From assembly GCF_000340215.1 (NCBI RefSeq), contig NW_006921542.1:1268267-1332266 (forward strand): 64,000 nt of DNA, read 5' to 3'. Within the stretch, counting starts at the first letter, position 1, and every line of letters starts with the position of its first letter. The position numbers and the translations under genes were made by a program. The notes below the pieces were generated by a model. It made no database searches. It was not told the DNA's origin and worked only from the letters and a program-made list of their open reading frames with translations. This DNA comes from Pseudocercospora fijiensis CIRAD86. Its lineage: Eukaryota; Ascomycota; Dothideomycetes; Mycosphaerellales; Mycosphaerellaceae. Of this stretch, positions 12,870 to 24,920 are shown piece after piece.

Positions 12870-15800
12870 TTACCTTATACGTAAACGCTTCGTCTCCTTA
12901 AAGCTGCTCTAAGCCTATATACGTTTCCGCTTCTCGACCCGGTATCGCCTTCTACCTCCGCCCTCCTCCTCTTCGTTATCGCTAATTAGAGTTTCGCTTA
13001 GACTAAATTTCGCATTCTCTTCGCGCTCCTAGGTTTCTTCGATCTTAAGGTTTTCTAATTCCTCGATTAACTCCTTTAGTATAATCTTTAGTAACCTACC
13101 TTAGCGATTCTAGTAGAGGAGATAGTATCGGAATACTATAATAGATTCGAAGGTAGTAGGCGAGTATATTCGATTAAAGCGGCCCTAGTAACGAGCGATA
13201 CTAAAAGACCTCTTATAGCCTATACCTACGCTCGGGATAGCGAGGACGTCCCGAGCGACCGACGCTATCGTTAGAAACTTAGGCTCTAACCGCTACTATA
13301 TAGCGAGAATATCGTCTCCGAATTCGTCTAGAAGACCGGTAAGATCTAGAGATTATTAGCCCTCTTTCCGAGCCTACGGGTTTATACTTACTCGCGCGCC
13401 GATAGAGATCGAACTCTTCTTTATTTACTTTAGTAGTTGCTTCCTCTTCTGCCTCTACTTCCTACCTACGAAATAGGTATAATATCGGAGCCTTCTAAAC
13501 CTTCTTTTTCTTTATAGGAGCTGTATTTAGACTAGTTTCTTTCCGACGCTCGTAGAATATCTTTTCTAGAACAGTCTAGTAATGCTTCGGCTATACCTCG
13601 TCCGCCTTCTATTCCGGCCTCTACTAGTATATATCCTTTTCTACCGGGTTAAGTAAGTACGCAACGCTATAGATATCCCTAAACGAGTTAAAGGTAGCAC
13701 TATAATATTTATGTAACTTAGTATAGGAGGTGTCTATAGCTTTCGTTATAGCTACTTTCTAGAAAACGCTCTTCTTAGCTAGCTTAGCTACAGTTTCCTC
13801 GAGCTCGTTAAAGAGCTAGTTATAGTACGCAAAGATAAGGTAGATCGTCGGTCCTCGGGTTCTTCTAATCGTAGTAGTAACCTTCGCGTAATGCTTACTA
13901 ATATCGACGAGATACTCTACTTAGCGCTATTCGGCGGCGGTAAGGCCGAGCTACTTAATACCCTCGGAACTCTAATAGATCTCGAGAGCGGTACGTAAAG
14001 TATATCCCCTCGTAACTATATAGAAAGTCGAATCGAACCGGGTCTTAACGTCTTAGGTAAAACGGAGTAGGCGCTAAGGAGGCCGCTTTTACTATCGCTT
14101 ATTCTATGCGATATTCTAGGTATCGGTTTTAGGGCGCTCGATTAGGTTCTTTTAAATAGCCTCGAATCGGTTATATCTCTATAAGCTCGAGTTCGTATAT
14201 ATTGCTAGACGACGAAGCTAGAGAAAAAGAGTTAGAACTATACTAGGTTGCCGGCTATAGGTACCGGCTATAGACAAAAGTTATACCTTATATAAAACGA
14301 GAGCGAGGCTCTCTACCTTATCCTATCTTATTACTATAATAAGTTTCTCGACTTTCGACTTTGCTTTATCCTTATCTAGGATCTTCTATTAGTCGTCGTT
14401 TAATAGTACAATTCTAAGCGTCTTAAAGAGGGCTCGGATCGCGATTTAAACTATATAAGCGAGGCAGGGAAACTTCTATAGGGATGTAACTAGTAACGAC
14501 GTCGGCTCCGATTCGTTAGGGCTAGGGCTATTAATAGGCTCCTCTTTATTGTTATTATCGTACGTATTGTCGTACGTATCCGGAATCGTAGCGAGCTTAA
14601 TATTCGGAAGATTAAGCTAGATTGTAGACCTTATAATCTCCTCTACGCACTCGACCCTATCGATATAATTAGTAATTTCAAAGACATATACGAGTAAATT
14701 GTATATATAACGCCTTATGTAATATTCGATTATTACTAGCGTTGTCCGTAGTAATCGAGATTAGTTTCGTTATTACGCTAACCCTGTCTATTACCGTATA
14801 GACAAGCTTCGCTATATCCTTACTAGTATAGGAACCTAGAATTTTAGGGAATCCGATTATAAGTTCCTAGAGTTTCTAATCCGAATTAATAAAGTATAGT
14901 ATAATCGAGAGGAAGGAGGCTCTTATAGTCCGGCTTAACTAGCTATCGATAGCAATAGCTACTCGGCGAGTATTACGGAGGATCTCCCGAATATCGTCTA
15001 ACGCAGCCTCTTTATTCTTTTCGAATATAATACGCTAGGTTGTCGCGCCGAGAAATAGGGGAGGGTAGTTTGTAAGATATAGGTATATCTTCTATATAGA
15101 CTCCCTTTCGTAGAAGTCTTCCGGAAGACCGTTTATAGCTAGTATTTCGTTTGCTAGTTGCTTAAAGTCTTCGGGGGAGAAATCGGTAGCCTTTAATCCT
15201 AGAGCTTCCTTAAGCGCAGCCTATAATAATTAGCTAGACCTCTACGGTTGATTCAAGTAGCCGGAATCTGTAGCCGGAATCTGTAGCCGGTAGCTATAGC
15301 CGGCAGCTATAGCCGGCAGCTATAGCCGGCATTTTAGAAGACGTACCTCTTTCTAGAACGCTATATCTATATTAACTCTCCTCTCTCCTTAAGATTCCCG
15401 ATACCGTTTAGAATAGAGATAGTTCGTAGGCGATAAGTTCCTATCCCCTAGTTTCGGGTGTTTTAAGATTAAACCGTAGAAGTTGCAAATAATTACTAGT
15501 TAACCTTTAAGTCGAGAAGTCGTATAACGGTGCAATGCCCCCTCTATAAAGAACTTCTAGAATGTGTCTATTCGCTCCTTACTCCCCTATCGTATCGAGT
15601 ACTTCCGGAGTTTATACTCCTTCGAACGTAAGTATAAAGGGAACTATATCTTATAGACCTATTAATTGAACTGCTCTATATACTCGGGTTTCTAAAGATA
15701 CGCCTAGCTAGCCTTTTCGAAGATTTCCGGGTTAATACTCGATATTCTTATATCTCCGAACAACCTTCTACTTAGACTCCGTAAAGGTAAGGACTAGGTA

Positions 15801-16068
15801 GTAGTACCCTATAATAAATTCCTACTACTAGGATTCGGAGAGGATAAATCTAGCCCTAATCGTCGTCTAGGACTCGATAGGCTCGAAGGTAAGTATACGA
15901 CCTCCTCTCGACGTTGTCGCAATCTCGCTCGTATACTAGACTATTTCGACTGTCGTCTCGTTATTACCCTTCCTAGTATAGCGCCTAGTGTATATACAAT
16001 GTCGGTCGGCATGTTTTAAGGTTTCGTACGGTAAGGTAAGGACTTAGAAGTAGTAGATATATACTAGT
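12870..16068 (-). pseudogene. hAT transposase, copy A
   Basis: Minus-strand counterpart of the copy B transposase (38402-41628), with the same exon order and introns holding GCCGGC repeats (for example about 15255-15352 and 14245-14275). The RNase H-like core segment (ITIDSWLSR-like, ITTDNASNN) and the C-terminal hATC dimerisation segment (ARDVLAIPSVGIGY) are both readable. Inactivated by RIP stops. Start uncertain. Confidence 0.82.
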
Positions 16069-16149
16069 AGCTATAGGGAAACACCCTTTCTTTTATAGTA
16101 TCGTATCGTTAGGAACAGCTAGGTAGTAAATAGCTAGCTACCTTTTTTT

Positions 16150-17640
16150 TGTTTCCTAGCTACCTAACTACTAGATTTTTTTTCCTAGCTACCCTAGCTA
16201 GCCTAACTACTAGAATTTCTTTCCTAGCTACCCTAACTACTTGAATTTTGCCTTCTATACGGCGGCTCTCTCCTACTAACGGAACCGAGCTACTATATCT
16301 AACGAATCTAAGCTCGTTTTTAGTCTTAATCTATCCTCTTTCGGTATAAGACACTCGATAAGCAAATGCTTAGGCCGAGTCTAACTACGAAACCTAAGAC
16401 TAACTAATAGCTCTATTAACTAATCCTAATCCTCGAACTCCTTCCGCTTCTTAGTAAAGACCTTAAAGAGCGCTCGAGCTTCTTCGGGTGCCTACGGAGT
16501 AGTCGAGATAAAGCCGTATCGCTAAAATAGGTAATCCTTCGGAGGCTTATATAGAGATTTAGAGAATTCCAACGCTAACCTATCCTACTAGTAGCTTAGA
16601 TTCCGGATACAAGCCCTCTCTGCCTTAGTAAAGATTTTATATAGTAGTAGTACTCTGCCTTCGAGAAACGCTTTCTATTTAACTGTTAGTATCTGCCGGC
16701 TACGAATGCCGGCTATATATACCGAGTATAGAATAATTACCTATACCCCTTCCTCCTATAGTAACACTTCTGCCGTCCCTAGATACCTAGCCCCGATCGT
16801 ATTAATCGTAAGCCACTTTGCCTTTATAGACGCAAAGGCTTCGCTCTAATACTAATAAAGAAACTTCTACTCTATATCGAGGATATAAAGACGACTAGTC
16901 TCGATTCTAATCCTTGCTAGCTTTTCGTAGTAGCTTTAACTATGATTTTCTAGATTAATAGGACTTATACCTTAGCCCTTTACTAGTATCTCGTCTCTTT
17001 AACTATACTCGATCTACTCCTAGCGCTTATCGTCTATAGCGTTAGGCCCTAAGACTACACCTATTACTAGATCGACGTATAGTATCTCCTCGCTTTTTTC
17101 AGTTCCTTTATTCGTAGTATTAAGCTCTGTCGCGGTATCCTAAACTCTAGTATTATTGTTCTCGGCTATCTAAACATCTCCGTTACTATCGGTCGTATCG
17201 ATAGAGATAGCGGCTATAGGTCTAAATGCTATTAGTTAACGTGTTAAAGAAAAATATACCGGCTATAGCTGCCGGCTACGGCTGCCGGCTATAGCTGCTA
17301 GCTACGGCCGCTAGCTAGATTAACTTACGCTACTAGAACTTTACGCTCGAAAACTGGCCGCAATTCTTTCCTCCTCTTAGCCTTCTCTTAGGTTGTCTTC
17401 TTATTCTAACCTTCACTTTTTTCTATAGGCGCTAGCTATCGATAGAATGCCTTATTCCGCGCCTTTCTTCTCTTATCCTTAGCTCTTTTATCCTTATCTA
17501 TCTTATCCTTTCTCTCGCGGTCTCGTACGGAATTCTTCTTCGTAGAGTACTCCTCTTTAGTCTTACGCTTTTTAGTTAGACGCTTAGGCAAAACAAACTC
17601 GCGGTCTTTAGTTCTATCTTCTGTTTAGCGCGCGGCGCGC
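16150..17640 (-). pseudogene. unrecognised basic-protein gene upstream of the hAT transposase, copy A
   Basis: Minus-strand counterpart of 36846-38335 in copy B, with the same three exons. The first intron begins GTAAGTTAA (donor ending at about 17328) and is packed with GCCGGCTA units. It may be a separate gene or the 5' exons of the transposase gene. Confidence 0.45.
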
Positions 17641-17779
17641 TTCTCTCTTGCTATTATAAGGGAAAGGGGCGGGGGCGTAGCGTATAGTAGTTATTATCGG
17701 TATAGGTATAGAGGAAGAAGTTAAAAGTATAAGAATATCGCGAAGCCCTAATTGTTGCCGCCTACGTAACGTTATATAG

Positions 17780-18040
17780 GTAAGCTTTCGCAACTACGGC
17801 AACTACGCCCCGGTAATAGCAACTACGCCCTAGCAACGGCAACTACGCCCTAGCAACGGTAACCACGCCCTAGCAACGGTAATAAAGCGTAGTAAATACA
17901 ACCTAGTAACTATTATAGCCGGCAATCGTAGCCGGTAGTCGAATAAGAGTGTCCTTATAGCAAAACTACGCCCTAGCAACGGCAACTACGCCCTAGCAAC
18001 GGTAACTACGCCCTAGCAACGGCAAAAGAGCGTAGTAAAT
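17780..18040 (-). repeat. 20-bp subterminal tandem repeats, hAT copy A
   Basis: Repeats of the reverse complement of GCCGTTGCTAGGGCGTAGTT in two clusters separated by a GCCGGC-bearing linker, mirroring copy B. Subterminal repeats in hAT elements often bind transposase, so that is a likely role here by analogy. Confidence 0.75.
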
Positions 18041-18251
18041 GTAATAGAGTTACTATTATAGCCGGCAATCGTAGCCGGCAGTCGAATAAGAGTGTCCTTA
18101 TAGTAAAACTAATACAGTCTCTAGTTCAAACTAGGAATCTATATAGTTCGAAAAAACCAAACCGGAACTAGGGAGCTAGTTCGCCGCGGCCCGCTAAGAA
18201 ACCAAACTATATACGTTTAGTGGTTCGGAAACCGAACCACTACGGGGTCTA

Positions 18252-18259
18252 CTCTTATT
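18252..18259. repeat. 8-bp target site duplication, right of copy A
   Basis: CTCTTATT, identical to 8649-8656. Copy C sequence continues immediately after it. Confidence 0.85.
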
Positions 18260-18599
18260 CGTCTACCGGCTACGATTACTAGCTATACTAGAGACTATAT
18301 TAGTTTTAACTATTCTATAGGCGAGTTTTAGTATTAATCTCTAATAGAGTATTTCCTAGGGCTATAAGAAGTTATCGGTTATTCCTATCGATCTTATATA
18401 TCTTAACGTCTTCGGATAGTAGGTAAATCCGTAATACGGACTATTATAGCTAGTAGAAATATTAAGAGTATTATATACGTATCTAATAAGAGTAAAGCAG
18501 CTTAGCTAGATCTAATAAAATAGGAGTCCCGTAGCCTAGGATTACTATAGATAGTTATTCTACTACCGGCTACTATTGCCGGCTAGAATAGTAACTAAG

Positions 18600-18745
18600 T
18601 TATATTTACTACGCTCGCGGTTGCCGTAATAATAGCTATAAACGTTACTAGGTAGTAATTGCCGTTACTAGGGCGTAGTTACTATTACGAGGGCGTAGTT
18701 ACTATTATCGGGGTATAGTTACTATTACTAGGGCGTAGTTGCCGT
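18600..18745 (+). repeat. 20-bp subterminal tandem repeats, hAT copy C
   Basis: A degraded version of the same 20-bp repeat (about five units around GGGCGTAGTT), in the orientation of copy B. Confidence 0.65.
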
Positions 18746-18904
18746 AGTTATAAAAGCTTATATATATAACGTTATATAGGGGGTAAAAATTAAAGCTTCG
18801 CGATATTTATATACCTTTTAACTTCTTCTTCCTCTATACCTATACCTATAATAACTACTATACGCTACGCCCCGCCCTCCCTCTTCCTTAAAATAGTAAG
18901 AGAG

Positions 18905-20450
18905 AAGCGCGCCGCGCGCTAAAGAGAAGATAGAACTAGAGACCGCGAGTTTCTTTTACCTAAGTATCTAAGAAAAAGGCGTAAGACTAAAGAGAATTAC
19001 TCTATATATAGGAATTCCGTACGAGACCGCGAGAGAAAGAAGAAAATAGATAAGAATAAAAGATTAAAGAATAAGAGAAGAAAAGCGCGAAATAAGGCAT
19101 TCTATCGACAGCTCGCGCCTATAGAAAAAAGTAAAGGTTAGAATAAGAAGATAACCTAAGAGAAGGCCTAAGAGAATGCTTAGAGGAGGGAGAAATTACG
19201 TCTAGTTCTCAAGCGTAAGTTTCTAGTAGCGTAAGTTAATATAGCCGATAGCCGTAGCCGGCAACTATAGCTAGTAGCTATAGCCGGTATTTCTTTCGTT
19301 AATACGTTAACTAATAGCATTTAGACCTATTACCGCTACCTCTATCGAGACGACTAATAGTAACGGAGATATTTAGATAGCCGAGAATAACAATACTAGA
19401 GTTTAGGATACCGCGAAAGAGCTTAATACTACGAATAAAGGGACTAAAAAAGGTAAGAGGGTACTATAAGTCGATCTAATAATAGGTATAGTCTTAGGGC
19501 CTAACGCTAGAGACGAAACGCTATAGACGATAAGCGCTAGGAGTAGATCGAGTAAAGTTAAAGAGACGAGGTACTAGTAAAGGGCTAAGGTATAAGTCCT
19601 ATTAATCTAGACAATTATAGTTAAAGCTACTACGAAAAGCTAGTAAGGATTAGAATCGAGACTAGTCGTCTTTATATCCTCGATATAGAGTAGAAATTTC
19701 TTTATTAGTATTAAAGCGCTACCTTTACGTCTATAAAAGCAATGTAGGTTACGATTAATATAATAGAGGCTAGGTATCTAGGGACGGCGGAGGATTTATA
19801 AAAGGAGAAAGGAGTATAGGTAAGTATTCTATACTCGGTATATATAGCCGGCGTTCGTAGCCGGTAGATACTAATAGTTAAATAGAAAGCGTTTCTCGAA
19901 GGTAGAGTACTACTACTATGTAAAATCTTTACTAAGGTAGAGAGGGCTTATATCCGGAATCTAAGCTACTAGTAGAATAGTTTAGCGTTAGAACTCTCTA
20001 AATCTCTATATAAGCCTCTAAAGGATTACCTATTTTAGCGATACGGCTTTATCTTAACTACTCCGTAGGTACCTAACGGAGCTCGGGCGCTCTTTAAGGT
20101 CTTTACTAAGAAGCGGAAGGAGTTCGAGGACTAGGATTAGTTAATAGAGCTATTAGTTAGTATTAGGTTTCGTAGCTAGACTCGGCCTAATTATTTGCTT
20201 ATCGAGTATCTTATACTAAAGGAGGATATATTAAGACTAAAAACGAGCTTAGATTCGTATATAGTAGCTTCGTTAGGTATAGTCGCTTAGTTCTATAAGT
20301 AGGAGAGAGCCGCTATATAGAAGGCAAAATTCGGATAGTTAGGATAGCTAAGGTAGCTAGAAAAAGAGTTCTAGTAGTTAGGCTAGCTAGGGTAGCTAGG
20401 AAAAAAATTCAAGTAGTTAGGCTAGGTAGGGTAGCTAGGAAATAAAAAAA
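18905..20450 (+). pseudogene. unrecognised basic-protein gene upstream of the hAT transposase, copy C
   Basis: Three exons as in copy B. Intron 1 is 19231-19324 (GTAAGT donor, GTTAACTAAT branch, TAG acceptor). Intron 2 is 19820-19885 (GTAAGT donor, ACTAAT branch, TAG acceptor). Both contain GCCGGC-type repeats. The splice signals are better preserved here than in B, where the second acceptor reads AA. Exon 3 ends in short repeats encoding Gln-Leu-Gly-type units. Confidence 0.45.
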
Positions 20451-20523
20451 AGGTAGCTAGCTAGTTACTACCTAGCTATTCTTAACGATACGATACTATA
20501 AAGGAAAGGGTTTTTCCCTATAG

Positions 20524-23500
20524 CTACTAGTATATATCTACTACTCTATACCTTACCGACGACCGTATAAAACTTTAAAATATACTAACTAAGATTATAT
20601 ATATACTAGGTACTATACTAGGAAGGGTAATAACGAGACGATAGTCGAAATAGTCTAGTATATAACTAAGATTGCGACAGGGTCGAAAGGAGGCTATATA
20701 CTCGCCTTTAAGCCTATTAAGTACTAGACGACGATTAGGGCTAGATTTATTCTCTCCGAATCCTAGTAGTAGGAATTTATTATAGGGTACTACTACCTAG
20801 TCCTTACCTTTATAGGGTCTAAGTAGAAGGTTATTTAGAGATATAAGAATATCGAGTATTAACCCGGATATCTTCGAAAAGGCTAGCTAGGCGTATCTTT
20901 AGAACCCCGAGTATACCGAGTAGTTTAATTAATAGGTCTATAAGATATAGTTCCCTTTATACTTACGTTCGAAGGAGTATAAACTACGGAAGTACTAGAT
21001 ACGATAGGGTAGTAAGGAGCGAACGGATATATTCTAGAAGTTAGTTATAGAGGGGGCATTATACTATTATACGAATTCTTGACTTAAAGGTTAACTAGTA
21101 ATTGTTTGTAACTTCTACGGTTTAATCTTAAAATATAGTAAACTAGGGAATAGGAATTTATCGCCTAATAACTATCTCTATTCTAAACGGTATCGGGAAT
21201 CTTAAGGGGAGTTAGGGGTTAATATAGATATAGCGTTCTAGAAAGAGGTATGTCTTCTAAGATGCCGGCTATAGCTACCGGCTACTTTAATTAATCCTAT
21301 AGATCTAGCTAATTATTATAGGCTACGCTAAAAGAAGCTTAAGGATTAAAGGCTACCGATTTCTCCTTCGAAGACTTTAAGCAACTAGTAAACGAAATAC
21401 TAGCTATAAACGGTCCTCCGGAAGACTTCTACGAAAGGGAGTCTATATAGAAGATATACCTATCTCTTATAAACTACCCCCCCCTATTTCTTAGCGCGAC
21501 TACCTAGCGTACTATATTTAAAAAGAATAAAGAGGCTACGTTAGACGATATTCGAGAGATCCTCTATAATACTTACCGAGCAGCTATTACTATTAATATC
21601 TAGTTAAGCCGGACTATAAGAGCCTCCTTCCTCTCGATTATACTATACTTTATTAATTCGAATTAGAAACTCTAGGAACTTATAATCTGATTCCCTAAAA
21701 TTCTAGATTCCTATACTAGTAAGGATATAGAGAAGCTTATCTATACGGTAATAGATAGGGTTAGCGTAACTACGAAACTAATCTCGATTACTACGGATAA
21801 CGCTAGTAATAATCGAATATTATATAAGGCGTTATATATATAATTTACCTATATTTGTCTTTAAAACTACTAATTGTATCGATAGGGGCGAGTATATAGA
21901 GGGGGTTATAAGGTCTACAATCTTGCTTAATCTTCTAAATATTAAGTTCGCTAAGATTCCGGATACGTATAATAGTAAAGATAAAGAGGAGCCTAGTAAT
22001 AGCCCTAGCCCTATTAAATCGGAGCCGACGTTGTTAACAGTCGTATCCCTATAGAAGTTTCGTTACTATTTCCCTACCTCGCTTATATAGTTTAAATCGC
22101 GATCCGAGCCCTCTTTAAGACGCTTAAAATTATACTATCGAACGACGATAAATAGAAGATTCTATATAAGGATAAAGTAAAGTCGAAAGTTGAGAACCTC
22201 GTTACGGTAATAAGACGAGATAAGGTAGAGAGCCTCGCTCTCGTTTTATATAAGGTATAGCTTTTGTCTATAGCTAGTACCTATAGCCGGTATCTATAGC
22301 CGGTAACCTAGTATAGTTCTAACTCTTTTTCTCTAGCTTCGTCGTCTAGTAATATATACGAACTCGAGCTTATAGAGATATAACTGATTCGAGGCTATTT
22401 AAAAGAACCTTAACGAGCGCCCTAAAACCGATATCTAGAATATTATATAAAATAAGCGATAGTAAAAGCGGCCTCTATAGCGCCTACTCCGTTTTACCTA
22501 GGACGTAAAGACCTAGTTCGATTCGACTTTCGATATAATTACGAGGGAATATACTTTTTATACTACTCTCGAGATCTATTAGAATTCCGAGGGTATTAAG
22601 TAGCTCTAGCTTACTACCGCCGAATAGCGCTAAGTAGAGTATCTCGTAGATATTAGTAAGTATTACGCGAAGGTTACTACTACGATTAGAAGAATCCGAG
22701 GAGTTAGGACCGACGATATACCTTATTTTTACGTACTATAACTAGCTCTTTAACGAGGTTAACGAAACCGTAGCTAAGCTAGCTAAGAAGAGCGTCCCCT
22801 AGAAAGTAGCTATAACGAAAGCTATAGATATCTCCTATACTAAGTTATACAAATATTATAGTGCTACCTTCTAGTCGTTCGGGTATATCTATAGCGTTAC
22901 GTACTTACTAAACCTAGTAGAAAAGGATATATACTAGTAGAGGCCGGAATAGAAGGGGGACGAGAAAAAGCCTAAGTATTACTAGACTATTATAAAAAAG
23001 ATATTTTATAAGCGTCGGAAAGAAACTAGTTTAAATATAGCTCGTATACAGAAAGAGAAGGCTAAGAAGGCTCCGATATCCTCTCTATTTTATAGATAGG
23101 AAGTAGAGGTAGAAGAGGAAGCAACTATTAAAGTAAATAAAGAAGAATTTAATCTCTATCGGCGCGTAGATAAGTACTAAACCTATAGGCTCGGAAAAAG
23201 GGCTAATAATCTCTAGATCTTACCGGTCTTCTAGACGAATTCGGAGACGATATTCTCGCTATATAGTAGCGGTTAGAGCCTAAGTTTCTAACGATAGCGT
23301 CGGTCGCTCGGGACGTTCTCGCTATACCGAGCGTAGGTATAGGCTATAAGAGGTCTTTTAGTATCGCTCGTTACTAGGGCCGCTTTAATCGAATATACTC
23401 GCCTACTACCTTCGAATCTATTATAGTATTCTAATACTACCTCCTCTACTAGAGTCGCTAAGATAGGATACTAAAGATTATACTAAAGGACTTAATCTAG

Positions 23501-23692
23501 GAATGAGAAAAACTTAAGATCGGAGAAACCTAGTAGCGCGAAGAGAATACGAAATTTAGTCTAGGCGAAACCCTTATTAGCGATAACGAAGAGGAGGAGA
23601 GCGGAGGTAGAAGGCAATATTAGATCGAGAAGCGGAAGCGTATAGAGGCTTAGAGTAGCTTTAAAGAGACGAAGCGTTTACGTAGAAGGTAA
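20524..23692 (+). pseudogene. hAT transposase, copy C
   Basis: Same gene as 38402-41628, more heavily mutated. The core Asp-containing segment (ITTDNASNN near 21780-21805) and the C-terminal hATC region (about 23170-23460) are present. It ends at TAA 23690-23692. Histone gene 1 follows about 340 bases downstream. Confidence 0.8.
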
Positions 23693-24031
23693 TATAGCCG
23701 GTATATATCCCTAATATATTTTAAATTCCTAAATAGACTAGTTGCTATAGCAACCTATTCCGCTTACCTCCTAACTATTTCTAAATCTCTATTCGCTCTT
23801 TCTCCCCTTCTCTCCTTTCCCTATATTCTAAAAGATAAATATACCTTAAGGATTCGGCTCTTCGGGCCTTACTAAGTCGGCCGCCTCCCCTTTCTATAGC
23901 AACTATCTTAATTACGAATCTAACGAGGACCTACTAAGACGGTTTAATAGAAGACTATTTAATTTAGAGTCTAAGAAGTATAAATATCCCTTTACGATTA
24001 TAGGCTTATTAATTTTCTAGGTCGTAGCAAT

Positions 24032-24127
24032 ATACCCTCGTCGTCCGAATGCGTATAAAGGTACCTTTAGAGCCTAGAATAGGGCAAAGGTAAAGCAAGC
24101 TAAGTATAGGAAGACCGTAGCGAGAAC
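24032..24127 (+). pseudogene. histone H3-like gene 1, copy C, 5' fragment
   Basis: First 32 codons of the tail of histone gene 1 (start codon reads ATA). It is cut by the insertion of element Y at 24128 and continues at 35887. Confidence 0.8.
24120..24127. repeat. 8-bp target site duplication, left of Y
   Basis: GCGAGAAC, repeated at 35879-35886. Confidence 0.92.
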
Positions 24128-24142
24128 CTGTCTCTATTTAGA
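24128..24142 (+). repeat. left terminal inverted repeat of Y
   Basis: CTGTCTCTATTTAGA, paired with 35864-35878. A related end (CTACCTCTATTTAG) opens element Y2 at 56258. Confidence 0.85.
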
Positions 24143-24920
24143 AGCTCCGTAGATGCCTTAGGTTCTGCTAAGAACCCGCTCTAGCGGAGCGTCTAACGAC
24201 AAACAGTAGGAAGCGACTAAATACAGCCTAACCTACTATTCTATAACTAGTATTCTGTTTAATATATTAATATACGCGCATCTAACTAGATATATTGTAT
24301 AAAGGGGGTTCTAGAGCATCAAACCGTATATACAGCGATTAGAATATATTCGAGAGAAGCGTAGAACTATAGCGTATACGAACTAAAAACTGCGAGAATT
24401 AAACAGGCTTAACTTGTCTTATATACAAACGATTATATAGACTAACAACTATAATCTCCGCTATTATTAAATTTAGTAGATAGGGACATTCGTATACGCT
24501 TAGTCTATCTAAAGTCCTTACGCGGTTGCGTAGTACCGCGTTGTTAATCGCTACCCCCCGCCCGATCGCCTATCTAGATTCTAAAGTTAGAGCGACTATA
24601 CGCGTAGTATTCCAATCCTCGCTATTCTAACGATATTAAGTTTCTCTATATAACTTAGCGACTCTAGCGTATACGGTTCGGGGCTCGAAATAGCCTTTAT
24701 CGTCCTAGAATCGCTTCGAATATATCGTAGTAGTAGCACCCGGTTATTGCAGCGTATAAAAAGTAAAGCTCGTAGGCTCTACTTTTCCGGTATAGTTGCA
24801 AACGCGTTATACGCGTAGCCTGTTTGCTTCTCTTGCGTCTTAGCGCGTTTATTCTTAAATCGTCTATCTCTATCTCTACTTCTATCTCCGACTCTAACTC
24901 TAAATACTAATACCGACACG
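24143..24920. other. left non-coding region of Y, probable helicase promoter and leader
   Basis: About 780 bases with no reading frame recognised. It contains the subterminal palindrome near 24180. A pyrimidine-rich, TCTATCTCTACT-type stretch lies at 24865-24900, just before the helicase ATG, as is common in fungal promoters/leaders. Confidence 0.4.

Larger units (their letters stand above)
8657..18251 (-). mobile_element. hAT element copy A, complete, inverted within copy C
   Basis: About 9.6 kb, both ends present. The right-hand TIR (the element's left end) is the reverse complement of TAGACCCCGTAGTGGTTCGG. The left-hand TIR reads TAGACCCCGTAGTAGTTCGG. It is flanked by the 8-bp direct repeat CTCTTATT, the length expected for hAT insertions. 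The target is copy C's own subterminal sequence. In element orientation (minus strand) it carries a basic-protein gene, a hAT transposase, histone H3-like gene 1, an unknown gene and histone H3-like gene 2, plus one gene on the opposite strand. Fungal hAT elements are usually a few kb, so this one is large. Confidence 0.92.
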